NCBI RefSeq assembly: GCF_016545825.1
Contig: NC_052614.1
Coordinates: 41,634,072 to 41,698,071, forward strand
Source of the DNA: Eucalyptus grandis
Taxonomy: Eukaryota > Streptophyta > Magnoliopsida > Myrtales > Myrtaceae
Direction: 5' to 3'
DNA length: 64,000 nt
Below are positions 43,555-54,748 of the stretch, piece after piece (positions within the stretch are counted from its first letter, which is position 1; each line of letters begins with the position of its first letter). Both the position numbers and the translations under genes were made by a program. Under the pieces are notes generated by a model that saw nothing but the letters and a program-made list of their open reading frames with translations, was not told the DNA's origin and made no database searches.

Positions 43555-43634
43555 TGTGGCACCCCTCGACGGCCCCTGATCCATTAGGGTCGCCACAGTT
43601 CGCTTACCTTTCACTTTCCTTATTAAACATGTCA

Positions 43635-43645
43635 CTCTGATACCA
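43635..43645 (-). other. PBS-like motif inside LTR D
   Basis: The plus strand reads CTCTGATACCA (minus TGGTATCAGAG), identical to 11 bases of the element's true PBS, but about 80 bp inside the LTR. Confidence 0.75.
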
Positions 43646-44149
43646 TTTCAATTGTAGCGGGTTCATACAACCATGGGGGTTTACATTTTTTTTATAGGTC
43701 CCTTGCGCAATTCATATACGGAATCACATCCAACAAACTCCCTTCCCTATATTCAGAAAACGATGCACACCTACTAAACATCTTATATAAGTTAAAGCCG
43801 TACACTTTTATTTACATAAAACAGATGGACATCTTTAGTCGGTACATCGAAATGCCATAGTTTCCTATACATGGCTATACTTCAAAAGATGACCGACATC
43901 CCCTCCAACAGTCGTACACTTAAAGTCCATCGATTAGTGTCGGCGTTTGAAAAGCTCCTTCCTTTGCTATCCTCCTCCTCACGATCATATCCCATCACTC
44001 GATCCGTCTACTAGTCTGAAATGTTGGTCCCCAAAAGGGGTGAGTACAACCACTAAGCAGGTAAAGGAATCCAATAACAACTCAATGCATCATGCAAATC
44101 ATACATGCATTGCGGGCGTTCTTACCTTGAAGCCATGCGCATACTATCA

Positions 44150-44625
44150 TGCATCATCATATCAATTTATAACACATACATGTGTATCATCATCGTATCA
44201 TACATGTCATCATCATCATGACATCATCACATTACACATGTCGTCATCATCATCATGGCATCATTATATCATATATGTCATCATCGTCAAGGCATCATTA
44301 CATCATACATGTCGTCATCATCATGACATCATCACATTACACATGTCATCGTACCATATCATATATCATCATCATTATCATCATCGGGTATATCATCATG
44401 CATGTCATGCCATGGGTGATCATCATTATTTCACATCACATATCATCATCATCATCATCATCATCATCATGCATATCATATATCATCATCATTATCATCA
44501 TCATGCATACCATCATGCATATCATATATCATCATCATTATCATCATCATGCATATCATGCATGCCATGCCATGGGTGATCATCATTATTTCTCATCACA
44601 TATCATCATCATCATCATCATGCAT

Positions 44626-44657
<32 letters not shown>

Positions 44658-44670
44658 AATGCATATCATG
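44150..44670. repeat. CAT/ATC-rich microsatellite array in LTR D
   Basis: An expanded trinucleotide array with ATATCAT interruptions. It is longer than the matching array in LTR E (51,887-52,310) by insertion of extra units near the end. Confidence 0.9.
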
Positions 44671-47087
44671 GCATGGTTTAATTTCCACTTTTAGCTTTCA
44701 ATTTGATCACCACATCACCCATTCCTCAAATCATGAATTTCATCATCCCTTGGGCAAAGACCTCCGAAGCTTCCGGCATTCAGCCATCCCCAGCCAGGGC
44801 ATCCCCCCCACATTCGGGCATCTCGCATCCCACCGGCATCACGAGGCATTCCCCTCGGGCAAAGACTTCCGACAGGGCTTCCGGCATTTACACTCCCTAG
44901 CCGGGCATCTCGCACCCCTACTGGCATCGCGAGGCATCCCCCTGGGCACAAACCTCCAGGGCTTCCGGAATTACGTACCGACATACCACCAGGCCTCCCC
45001 TGGAATTACGTACCGTATACCACCGGGCATCCCGACACTCCCGGGGAATCTCCGGAATTACGCCACTAGGCCACCGGGCATCATCATCCACCACAACAAT
45101 CTCCTCATTTAACATTATCCATGTTTACCGATTTCAGTCATAATTTAGCATGGCATATGGCGTGACATCCAACAAGTCATACTTGGCATGGAAATTTACA
45201 CATGCATCTCAAATTCAATGTCATGCATACATCAAGACCTCACCATACATGCAACATGGTATAATTATTTATGAAATAAAATTAATGGAATTTATGGCCA
45301 ATAAAATAATCCATTTTTCATGCCCTTTTTCATTTATTTAAATTCCAGCTTTTTTGTTATTTTCAAAAATATTAAATTTAATATCTATAAATTCCCAAAA
45401 ATTAAGGCAAGTCATAAACAAGCCAATAGAATAATAATTTCATGCAAAATGTATGGCCAAATAGAATTTCACAAAAAGTCGCAATTCTCACAAAATGGCA
45501 TGTCATTTTCGGTAAAATCAGAATGCACAGTTTCTGAAGAAATTCGATTAAAATATCCATATGACCTCCAAAAATTACGCAATTTTACCGAGTTATAACC
45601 AAGACATTTGCGTACATCTTTCATGCAGAACTCCAAGCCATATTCTTTTTAGATTATTTTCTACAGTCTCACGAAGCTTCTGGATCCATTACTGCATCGT
45701 CCAGTACATGCTTCTCCGAAATACTGAGTTTTCACCTATCTACTCTTCTTATTTTCCTCTGAAATTTGGATATGTTCTACATAATTATGTCCTCTACAAG
45801 TTTCATGCAGATATCTAAGTCAAATAACTAGATTATGGTCGTCATTGAGGTCCATGAAGTGTCGGGTGTCCTGTAATACATCTCCAGAATTACCGTCTTC
45901 AAGATCTAGTCGATTTACTAGGTTATACTTGTTCATTTCACTTCAAATTTGATTATGTTGTAGTTTAAGATGTCCCCTACAACGTTCATGAATAAATCGA
46001 AGAGATATTCTTAACACAAACCAACATGCAACCACACATCCAACAAGAGGTCAGTAAAATCTTTCCAGATCTGAGGTCTCCGTAGGATGAGAGTTTAACC
46101 CATTAAATCTCCATCATTTTCCACCACATTTAAGTATGTTGTAGTTCAAGATGTTATCTACAACTTTCATGAAGAAATAAAAGCCAAAATAGGACTCCAA
46201 ACATGCATGCAGGCTCACACAACATTCTGACGCAAACTGTTCAAGCGAAAACAGCCATACCACCCAAGAACAACCCATCCATACTTCGGTTTTCCTCACC
46301 TAATCACCCAAACTCGACACTATATCAACCATACATGCAAGAGCAGCTAGAGGACTCCCACTTGCCTCTAGACCACACGAACGGCGGCACACCGGCGACG
46401 GACGAACGGCGTGCGGCGGCGACGGGCGAGCTCCTCCTCTCTCGGCTTCTTCTTCTCTCTCGCAACTCACTCTCTCTCACTTGGCTTGGCCGAATGCCAC
46501 TCTCTCTCTCTCTCCCTTTCTCTCTCTCTTTTTGGTTGCTTATATACTTGCATGTATTCTTATTTTGCATGGGGGACAAGTGTAATTGTGGAGGAAGACA
46601 AGTGTCCACCATGCTTCACCTCCTTCATGCCACTTGTCCGATTACATGCAAGGTTGATGGGCCTTCGTCTTGGGCCTATCTTGGGCCAGCTTGGTCGACC
46701 ACTTCATGGCTCTATGGGCCGGGCCTCTTGGCCCACTTTAGGCCAACACACTTGGGCCTAAAGTCCAAGCTTAAATGGCCCAACATTTTCTTAAATAAGT
46801 CCATCTTTACTTTTAATAATTTACCTTAAATCCCAAATTATATAAATACTAAATTACAATTTCATATGGCCATAAAACTTGAAATCATAAATCCATAAAT
46901 TCCAATTTATAAAACACATGGCCAATGATAGGATTTTCTTTCCTATCAAATAATTATCCATTAAAAGCTTGGCCATAAATCTTATTACAAAATTATGGAT
47001 TAAATGGCCATAACTTGATGGTACTTCCATCACCTATTCATAGACTTTAATGTAGCTAGAGGTCATTATGAATTTTGGGATGCCACA

Positions 47088-47101
47088 ATTCTCCCCTCCT
47101 T
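47088..47101 (-). promoter_or_regulatory. Polypurine tract of the Tekay-like element
   Basis: The minus strand reads AAGGAGGGGAGAAT directly before the LTR start TGTGGCATCCC, the standard Ty3 arrangement. Confidence 0.9.
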
Positions 47102-47393
47102 AGAGAATTTCGTCCTCGGAATTAGACATTTCCTATGTCTCTTGAAATAAGTGAGGGTACCTTTTCCTCATCTCATTTTTACTCTCCCATGTGGCTTCCC
47201 CCACATCATGATATCGTCATAATATCTTAACCAATGGTATTCTCTTCGTCCGTAGGACTTGTTCCTTTCGATCCAGCACTTGCACAGGCTCTTCAATGTA
47301 CCTCACTTTCTCATCCACTTTGATGGCTTCATGATCGAGTATGTGTCCTAGATCGGGCTGATACTTCCTCTAAAGTTAAGGATGCAAGCTCTT
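47102..47393 (-). pseudogene. C-terminal end of pol (integrase tail) of the Tekay-like element
   Basis: The minus strand reads RKYQPDLGHILDHEAIKVDE, then VRYIEEPVQVLDRKEQVLR, KRIPLVKIL and EATWESKNEMRKRYPHLF, the well-known end of Tekay/Del pol that includes the chromodomain-like stretch. In-frame stops replace the Trp of the IPLVK(V/I)LW motif and lie near the end. It ends at the polypurine tract. Confidence 0.85.
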
Positions 47394-48880
47394 AACATAT
47401 CTTAATTCATCTCAACACCATAAACAGTTTTAAAACAATAATCACATCTGAAATTTCTTTTGAATGCTTGAAAATCTTCCTTCATGAAATCAAACAATAC
47501 AAACCGAGGTTTTCAAAAGCATTCAACGACAACAGCAAGCTTTGAAATCATATGTCATTTCCATGTCAAAACGTTTTCAAATTACCAATGTGGAAAATCC
47601 TTTGAGTTCTTGAAAATTCCACTTTACGATGTGAAATAGGGATTCCAAAGACACAGCAATATAACAGTAATAGTCTTTGAAAATAGGTAAATCTCATATC
47701 GTTGAAACCAATTCATAGAATCAAAGCATGATACCAAATCCATAAAATCCATGATCACGTTTAAATTTCAAATGTTTTTCGGAATCCACATGTAAAACCT
47801 TGAGTCGCACTTGCATCGCGGCGCGAAATAAAATACTTCATCAAAACCCTTAGTAAATTTAAATCGATACGTTGGCAAAATTCCAATCTTAATCCCAACT
47901 CCAATGGGTTGGAATGTTTTCTATAAAAAGTTCAGAATTCTTTGAAATAGAAAACATTTCTTAAAACATTTGGGCACGGTGTCACAATACTCATAAATTT
48001 TGATGAAATTCAAGAGATTTTCTAAAACAGTTCACAATCAAAATCTTTTAATAATTCCATCCACCTCCTCTACCTCATATTCGATTCCTTTTGTGAAAAC
48101 ATCTATTTCAAGCTCTATCCTAAGTGCAACTATCAATGAGATTCAAATTTAAAGAATTCCACCTTCTCGACTCAATCGAACACACCATTTAGCCGAATCA
48201 TTCCTATACCTTTGTCATCACCAATTCAAGCCTAGAGCCATCAAAATCGACACCACCAATAACTCATTTGGTTCAGTCGAACAAAGACATTCACTATGCA
48301 TCCACCGCAACATAGATTCAAGCCTAAAATATAGCATCATTCCTTCGATTCAAATATCTATAGTCCACCAAGACTTATTTAATTCAAAGATCGACAATCC
48401 ATCAAAAGAAAACTTGTCTAGTTTCCACCGAGTATATCTCATATTTCATCCTAAAGGATCATCACTTAGACTAATCATTCATCAAATCCACAATATGAAC
48501 TTTCACCATTTCACCTTGGAAATTCTATAACCACAATTGATCATATCCATTAATCCCACCAAACCTTTTTCAAACTGAGATCATCACCTAAAATTAAAAG
48601 TTGACCACCATCAATTAAACCTATTATTCCGACATATAAACCACAAATAATTTCATGTCTCATATGACCACTCAAACTCATGACTTCCAAGATCAATCTA
48701 TACACACTAAATGCCTCCATGTAATGCGTCAAGACATTCCAATGAAATCCTCAAATAGGAAGTCACTAATTAGCTCAAATGATCATAACCTAATCCTCAA
48801 ATTCATAATTCACTCTCCATAATTCACTTCTTAAGCCTTGTTTGCAACACCACGCTTAGATGCTACGCATGATCTTCAAG
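47394..48880 (-). other. Non-coding filler where RNase H and integrase should be
   Basis: About 1.5 kb of AT-rich sequence with no pol motif in any frame that I can find. It lies between the RT remnant and the pol C-terminus. It could be captured DNA or an extremely decayed pol. The short frame at 48,550-48,732 has no recognisable features. Confidence 0.5.
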
Positions 48881-48889
48881 TTCTTTAGA

Positions 48890-49290
48890 ATATATCAGGA
48901 TATCATCAAATGAAGACAATCACAATTTGATCCAAATAAGGCTTAAATATCCTATACATTAAATCCATGAATGCAGCTGAGGCATTCGTCAATCCAAATA
49001 GCATAACTAGGAACTCATAGTGTCCATAGCGAGTCCTAAACACGGTCTTAAGAATGTCTTCTTTCTTAATCCTTAACTGATATCCTGATCTCAAGTTAAT
49101 TTTAGAAAAGACCGAACTTCCTTACAATTGGTCAAATAGGTCATCAATTTTAGGTAATGAGTACTTACTCTTAACAATCGCATGATTTAATTGCCTATTA
49201 TCAATGCACAAATGCATCGACGTGTCCTTCTTCTTTTTTCACAAACAAGAGTTCTACAAGCTTAACCATGCTTCCACTGCGCCACTCTGA
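48890..49290 (-). pseudogene. Partial reverse transcriptase of the Tekay-like element
   Basis: The minus strand gives [61 protein letters not shown] and [13 protein letters not shown], the blocks just before the catalytic Y-x-D-D, which is lost at the right place (reading stops after VFI). Several stops interrupt it. Confidence 0.85.
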
Positions 49291-49599
49291 TAAAATTATC
49301 CCAGAAACACTACCCTCCTAGTTCAATTCATAGTTCGGTTCATTCCTGCCCCCTTTTTGCCATCCTAGAAGCCTGCCAGGAGCCGCTCCTTGTTCAGGTC
49401 CTCTGACCTTGGCGTCCACTCCCCGCTTTCATCAAACCGGGATGTTACAGGTACACCAGCTTTCGCCTGGTTCAAACCCAAACTACACATCTACTGAAGG
49501 GTCTCGTTTCAATAGGGATTAACTTACAGAGTTATTATCCGCTTTGGCCTATCCCATTCTTAGCCTCACGGTCTTATCCTTAGTGCATGGGTAAGTACT

Positions 49600-49890
49600 A
49601 TCTTAGGAGATCACTCATCCTAGTCCATTGCTCACGGAGTTAGTCCATACTTATGACGACGTCAAAGTCATACATAACTATCATTATTAAGTCCATTCCA
49701 GATCTCATTCCCCTAGGGTTATCTCACTCTTCTCACATGCCAACGTATATAACAACATATCTTTCAGCGATGTAGAAATACGAAGAGGCACATCTAGAGA
49801 TTTGTTCCTACTCCTCACAATCACCTATATTTTTCGAACACAAATGAATGCATGTCACTCATATCAAATAACACATATACCTTCTTATCC
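49600..49890 (-). pseudogene. Protease-region remnant of the Tekay-like element
   Basis: Weak readings such as LDVPLRISTSLKD and DFDVVISMD (compare D-F-D-V-I-L-G-M-D-W-L) fit the end of the gypsy protease. The active-site DTG-like motif was not found. The stretch 49,290-49,600 shows nothing I recognise. Confidence 0.5.
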
Positions 49891-50028
49891 TTCTATCAAA
49901 ATCATACCTGAGATAACACTTTTGGAAGCTCTTGCTTCCTCTTGAGTGACCACATACACCCTTCCTTGTGGTGGTGGCCTCTGTGGATTCCTTGGTGGAT
50001 TTGGTTCAGCAGTGCATTGTTGCACTTG

Positions 50029-50950
50029 TCACACCGAGCTAACATTCAGCTGCAACCTCTTTTGTGGACAGTCTTTCTTAAAGTGTCCTATTTGCCCACA
50101 TCCATTACACCTCAGTTGGCTATTACAAGGTCTTGGCCCATGTTGTCTACCATATCTTTGGCAAAAATTACCCTGGTAGGGTGCTCTTCCTAAAATTGGG
50201 TCATTCCAAACTCTTCTAAAATTTCCAAAGTTATTCTTTTTCTTGACATCCCAGGTCTGACCTTGACCAGGATAGGGTCTCTTACCTCTTCGAACATCAC
50301 TAAAGGTCATCTGCCTCTTAGGTTCTAGTTGCTCTCTCACTAACTCTTGCTCCACCAATTGTGCCCTCTCATAAATCTCATTATAATCCCTTATATTCAA
50401 AGGCACCAATTGTTTCCTAATATCAGTCCTTAATCCTTTCAGGAATCTCTTAGCCTTTTCCTCTCGATCCTCAACCAACCTAGGAGCATACCTAGACAAT
50501 TCAGAAAATTTTGCCTCATACTTGGTCTCTTTGTTAGCTCCTTTGTTCTAATTTGAACAAATTCGGTGATCTTCCTATCCTTGGCACAATCGGATAAATG
50601 CTTCCTATTGAAAGCCCTAACAAACTCATCCCAGTTCACATCGCATTTCTGGTGGAAAGATCGTATCCCTCGAAGCTCTCCACCAAAACTTTGCATTTCC
50701 CTCCAGTTGGTACTCTGCCAAAACTATTTTCTCAGCATCACTGCAGTCCAACAACCGGAAAATTCGTTCCATTCCATCAATCCATTGTTCCGCCTCCTCA
50801 GGACTCCCCATTCCACTAAACTTAAGTGGCTTCAATTTTAGGAATTGTTCCACCAGTCCTTGAGGGCGACGTTCCACTCTGGGTTGTTGCTGCGCTTGTC
50901 TATCCATCGTATTTCCAATATTAGCCAATGCCTGCAGGATATCTTCCATC
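50029..50950 (-). pseudogene. Gag of the Tekay-like element (two frameshifts)
   Basis: From 50,949: MEDILQALANIGNTMD, LVEQFLKLKPLKFSGMGSPE, AEQWIDGMERIFRLLDC and GNAKFWWRA. A shift near 50,670 leads to NWDEFVRAFNRKHLSD, and another near 50,520 to FLKGLRTDIRKQLVPL, ending with the zinc knuckle CNGCGQIGHFKKDC (about 50,080-50,120), which is intact. Gag would package the RNA. Its relative preservation compared with pol suggests a non-autonomous history. Confidence 0.85.
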
Positions 50951-51260
50951 CGGGGTTCAACCCTCGATGGATGAGCACTTCCAGCTCATACCATGATTTT
51001 CCTGCAGTTTCCAAGCATTGCCTCAGGAATAATCTGAGACTCATTGTCTCCTATTCAAAGCAACTACTACTACTACATAAGTAACATATACATGTTCTTG
51101 GTACCTAAAGACAACTCAAGATAAACTACTAGGGATCTACGAGTGCATACTCATCAGCCATTATTCATTATTAATCAATTTTTCCGTTTTATATCCTATG
51201 GTGTGCATCTTTCTATCCTCATTTCCATCTGAGGCACCTTATCACTCCAAATAGACCATA

Positions 51261-51272
51261 GCTCTGATACCA
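51261..51272 (-). promoter_or_regulatory. Primer binding site of the Tekay-like element
   Basis: The minus strand reads TGGTATCAGAGC, complementary to the 3' end of plant initiator tRNA-Met, eight bases from the LTR edge at 51,281. Confidence 0.95.
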
Positions 51273-51359
51273 AAAACAGATGTGGCACCCCTCGACAGCC
51301 CCCGATCCATTAGGGTCGCCACAGTTCGCTTACCTTTCACTTTCCTTATTAACATGTCA

Positions 51360-51370
51360 CTCTGATACCA
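51360..51370 (-). other. PBS-like motif inside LTR E
   Basis: CTCTGATACCA on the plus strand, at the same offset (about 80 bp) as in LTR D. Confidence 0.75.
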
Positions 51371-51886
51371 TTTCAATTGGAGCGGGTTCATACAACCATG
51401 GGGGTTTACATTTCTTTTATAGGTCCCTTGCGCAATTCATATACGGAAGCACATCCAACAAACTCCCTTCCCTATATTCAAAAAACGATGCACACCTACT
51501 AAACATCTTATATAAGTTAAAGCCGTACACTTTTATTTACATAAAACAGATGGACATCTTTAGTCGGTACATCGAAATGCCATAGTTTCCTATACATGGC
51601 TATACTTCAAAAGATGACCAACATCCCCTCCAACAGTCGTACACTTAAAATCCATCGATCAGTGTCGGCGTCTAAAAGCTCCTTCCTTTGCTATCCTCCT
51701 CCTCACGATCATATCCCATCACTCGATCCGTCTACTAGTCTGAAATGTTGGTCCCCAAAAGGGGTGAGTACAACCAATGAGCAGGTAAAGGAATCCAATA
51801 ACAACTCAATGCATCATGCAAATCATACATGCATTGCAGGCGTTACTTACCTTGAAGCCATGCGCATACTATCATGCATCATCATA

Positions 51887-52163
51887 TCAATTTATAACAC
51901 ATACATGTGTATCATCATCGTATCATACATGTCATCATCATCATGACATCATCACATTACACATGTCATCATCATCATGGCATCATTATATCATATATGT
52001 CATCATCGTCAAGGCATCATTACATCATACATGTCATCATCATCATGACATCATCACATTACACATGTCATTGTGCCATATCATATAGCATCATCATTAT
52101 CATCATCGGGTATATCATCATGCATGTCATGCCATGGGTGATCATCATTATTTCACATCACAT

Positions 52164-52198
<35 letters not shown>

Positions 52199-52310
52199 GC
52201 ATATCATCATGCATATCATATATCATCATCATTATCATCATCATGCATACCATCATGCATATCATATATCATCATCATTATCATCATCATGCATATCATG
52301 CATGTCATGC
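51887..52310. repeat. CAT/ATC-rich microsatellite array in LTR E
   Basis: Trinucleotide array with ATATCAT interruptions, shorter than in LTR D. Confidence 0.9.
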
Positions 52311-54748
52311 CATGGTTTAATTTCCACTTTTAGCTTTCAATTTGATCACCACATCACCCATTCCTCAAATCATCAATTTCATCATCCCCTCGGGCAAAGA
52401 CCTCCGAGGCTTCCGGCATTCAGCCATCCCAGGCCACCGGGCATCCACCCCCCCACATTCCGGGCATCTCGCATCCCAACTAGCATCACGAGGCATTCCC
52501 CTCGGGCAAAGACCTCCGACAGGGCTTCCGGCATTTACACTCCCTGGCCGGGCATCCCGCACCCCTGCGGCATCGCGAGGCATCCCCACAGGAACAAACG
52601 TCCGGGGCTTCCGAATTACGTGCCGACATACCACCAGGCCTCCCCGGAATTACGTCTTGTATACCACCGGGCATCCCGACACTCCCGGGAATCTCCAGAA
52701 TTATGCCACTAGGCCACCGGGCATCATCATCCACCACAACAATCTCCTCATTTAACATTATCCATGTTTACCGATTTCAGTCTTAATTTAGGATGGCATA
52801 TGGCGTGACATCCAACAAGTCATACTTGGCATGGAAATTCACACATGCATCTCAAATTCAATGTCATGCATACATCAAGACCTCACCATACATGCAACAT
52901 GGTATAATTATTTATGAAATAAAATTAATGGAATTTATGGCCAATAAAATAATCCATTTTTCATGCCCTTTTTCATTTATTTAAATTCCAGCTTTTTTGT
53001 TATTTTCAAAAATATTAAATTTAATATCTATAAATTCCCAAAAATTAAGGCAAGTCATAAACTAGCCAATAGGATAATAATTTCATGCAAAATGTATGGC
53101 CAAATAGAATTTCACACAAATTCGCAATTCTCACAAAATGGCATGTCATTTTCGGTAAAATCAGAATGCACAGTTTCTGAAGAAATTCGATTAAAATATC
53201 CATATAACCTCCAAAAATTACGCAATTTTACCGAGTTATAGCCAAGACATTTACGTACATCTTTCATGCAGAACTCCAAGCCATATTCTTTTTAGATTAT
53301 TTTCTACAGTCTCACGAAGCTTCTGGATCCATTACTGCATCGTCCAGTACATGCTTCTCCGAAATACTGAGTTTTCACCTATCTACTCTTCTTCTTTTCC
53401 TCTGAAATTTGGATATGTTCTACATAATTATGTCCTCTACAAGTTTCATGCAGATATCTAAGTCAAATAACTAGATTATGGTCGTCATTGAGGTCCATGA
53501 AGTGTCGGGTGTCCTGTAATACATCTCCAGAATTACCGTCTTCAAGATCTAGTCGATTTACTAGGTTATACTTGTTCATTTCACTTCAAATTTGATTATG
53601 TTGTATTTTAAGATGTCCCCTACAACGTTCATGAATAAATCGAAGAGATATTCTTAACACAAACCAACATGCAACCACACATCCAACAAGAGGTCAGTAA
53701 AATCTTTCCAGATCTGAGGTCTCCGTAGGATGAGAGTTTAACCCATTAAATCTCCATCATTTTCCACCAAATTTAAGTATGTTGTAGTTCAAGATGTTAT
53801 CTACAACTTTCATGAAGAAATAAAAGCCAAAATAGGACTCCAAACATGCATGCAGGCTCACACAACATTCTGACGCAAACTGTTCAAGCGAAAACAGCCA
53901 TACCACCCAAGAACAACCCATCCATACTTCGGTTTTCCTCACCTAATCACCCAAACTCGACACTATATCAACCATACATGCAACAAACACACATGCAAGA
54001 GCAGCTAGAGGACTCCCACTTGCCTCTAGACCACACGAACGGCGGCACACCGGCGACGGACGAACGGCGTGCGGCGGCGACGGGCGAGCTCCTCCTCTCT
54101 CGGCTTCCTCTTCTCTCTCGCAACTCACTCTCTCTCACTTGGCTTGGCCAAATGCCACTCTCTCTCTCTCCCTTTCTCTCTCTCTTTTTGGTTGCTTATA
54201 TACTTGCATGTATTCTTATTTTGCATGGGGGACAAGTGTAATTGTGGAGGAAGACAAGTGTCCACCATGCTTCACCTCCTTCATGTCACTTGTCCGATTA
54301 CATGCAAGGTTGATGGGCCTTCTTCTTGGGCCTATCTTGGGCCAGCTTGGTCGACCACTTCATGGCTCTATGGGCCGGGCCTCTTGGCCCACTTTAGGCC
54401 AACACACTTGGGCCTAAAGTCGAAGCTTAAATGGCCCAAAAGTTTCTTAAATAAGTCCATCTTTACTTTTAATAATTTACCTTAAATCCCAACTTATATA
54501 AATTATAAATTACAATTTCATATGGCCATAAAACTTGCAATCATAAATCCATAAATTCCAATTTATAAAACACATGGCCAATGATAGGATTTTCTTTCCT
54601 ATCAAATAATTATCCATTAAAAGCTTGGCCATAAATCTTATTACAAAATTATGGATTAAATGGCCATAACTTGATGGTACTTCCATCACCTATTCATAGA
54701 CTTTAATGTAGCTAGAGGTTATTATGAATTTTGGGATGCCACAAACAC

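Larger units (their letters stand above)
43555..47087 (-). repeat. 3' LTR (D) of the Tekay-like element
   Basis: It runs from TGTGGCACCCC (43,555) to TTTGGGATGCCACA (47,087). Layout left to right: hairpin-forming edge, PBS-like motif at 43,635-43,645, conserved GGGGTGAGTACAACCACT, CAT array, CCGGGCATC-rich block (44,750-45,080), AT-rich block, GC-rich and CT-rich block (46,380-46,540), GGGCC-rich block (46,660-46,780), AT-rich tail. Open frames inside are translations of these repeats. Confidence 0.9.
43555..54743 (-). mobile_element. Ty3/gypsy Tekay/Del-like element, 11.2 kb, inserted in the copia leader
   Basis: It has LTRs of 3,533 and 3,463 bp, an initiator-Met PBS at 51,261-51,272, a polypurine tract at 47,088-47,101 and an exact TSD AACAC. 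The internal region is only 4.2 kb: gag (50,950-50,029), protease remnant, partial RT and the C-terminal end of integrase, with RNase H and the integrase core absent. Long LTRs, the Met primer and the gag wording (LVEQFLKLKPLKFSG) fit the Tekay/Del chromoviruses. It cannot move on its own. The LTRs differ at only about 14 places over 1.1 kb (45,139-46,200 against 52,782-53,840), so it is recent. Confidence 0.9.
51281..54743 (-). repeat. 5' LTR (E) of the Tekay-like element
   Basis: It runs from TGTGGCACCCC (51,281) to GATGCCACA (54,743), collinear with LTR D. Main differences are the length of the CAT array, scattered changes in the CCGGGCATC block and a 17-bp ACACACATGCAA-type insertion near 53,980. 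It should contain the promoter; no TATA box was assigned. Confidence 0.9.

Noticed and set aside
44182..44694. Open frames rich in His, Ser and Ile (also 32,748-33,350, 51,907-52,320, 52,134-52,712, 57,000-57,539)
   Set aside because: They are translations of CAT/ATC microsatellite arrays inside LTRs and are open because the repeat has no stops.
46203..46829. 208-codon plus-strand frame repeated at 53,846-54,485
   Set aside because: It lies in the CT-rich and GGGCC-rich part of the Tekay-like LTR. The two copies are the paired LTRs, not a duplicated gene.
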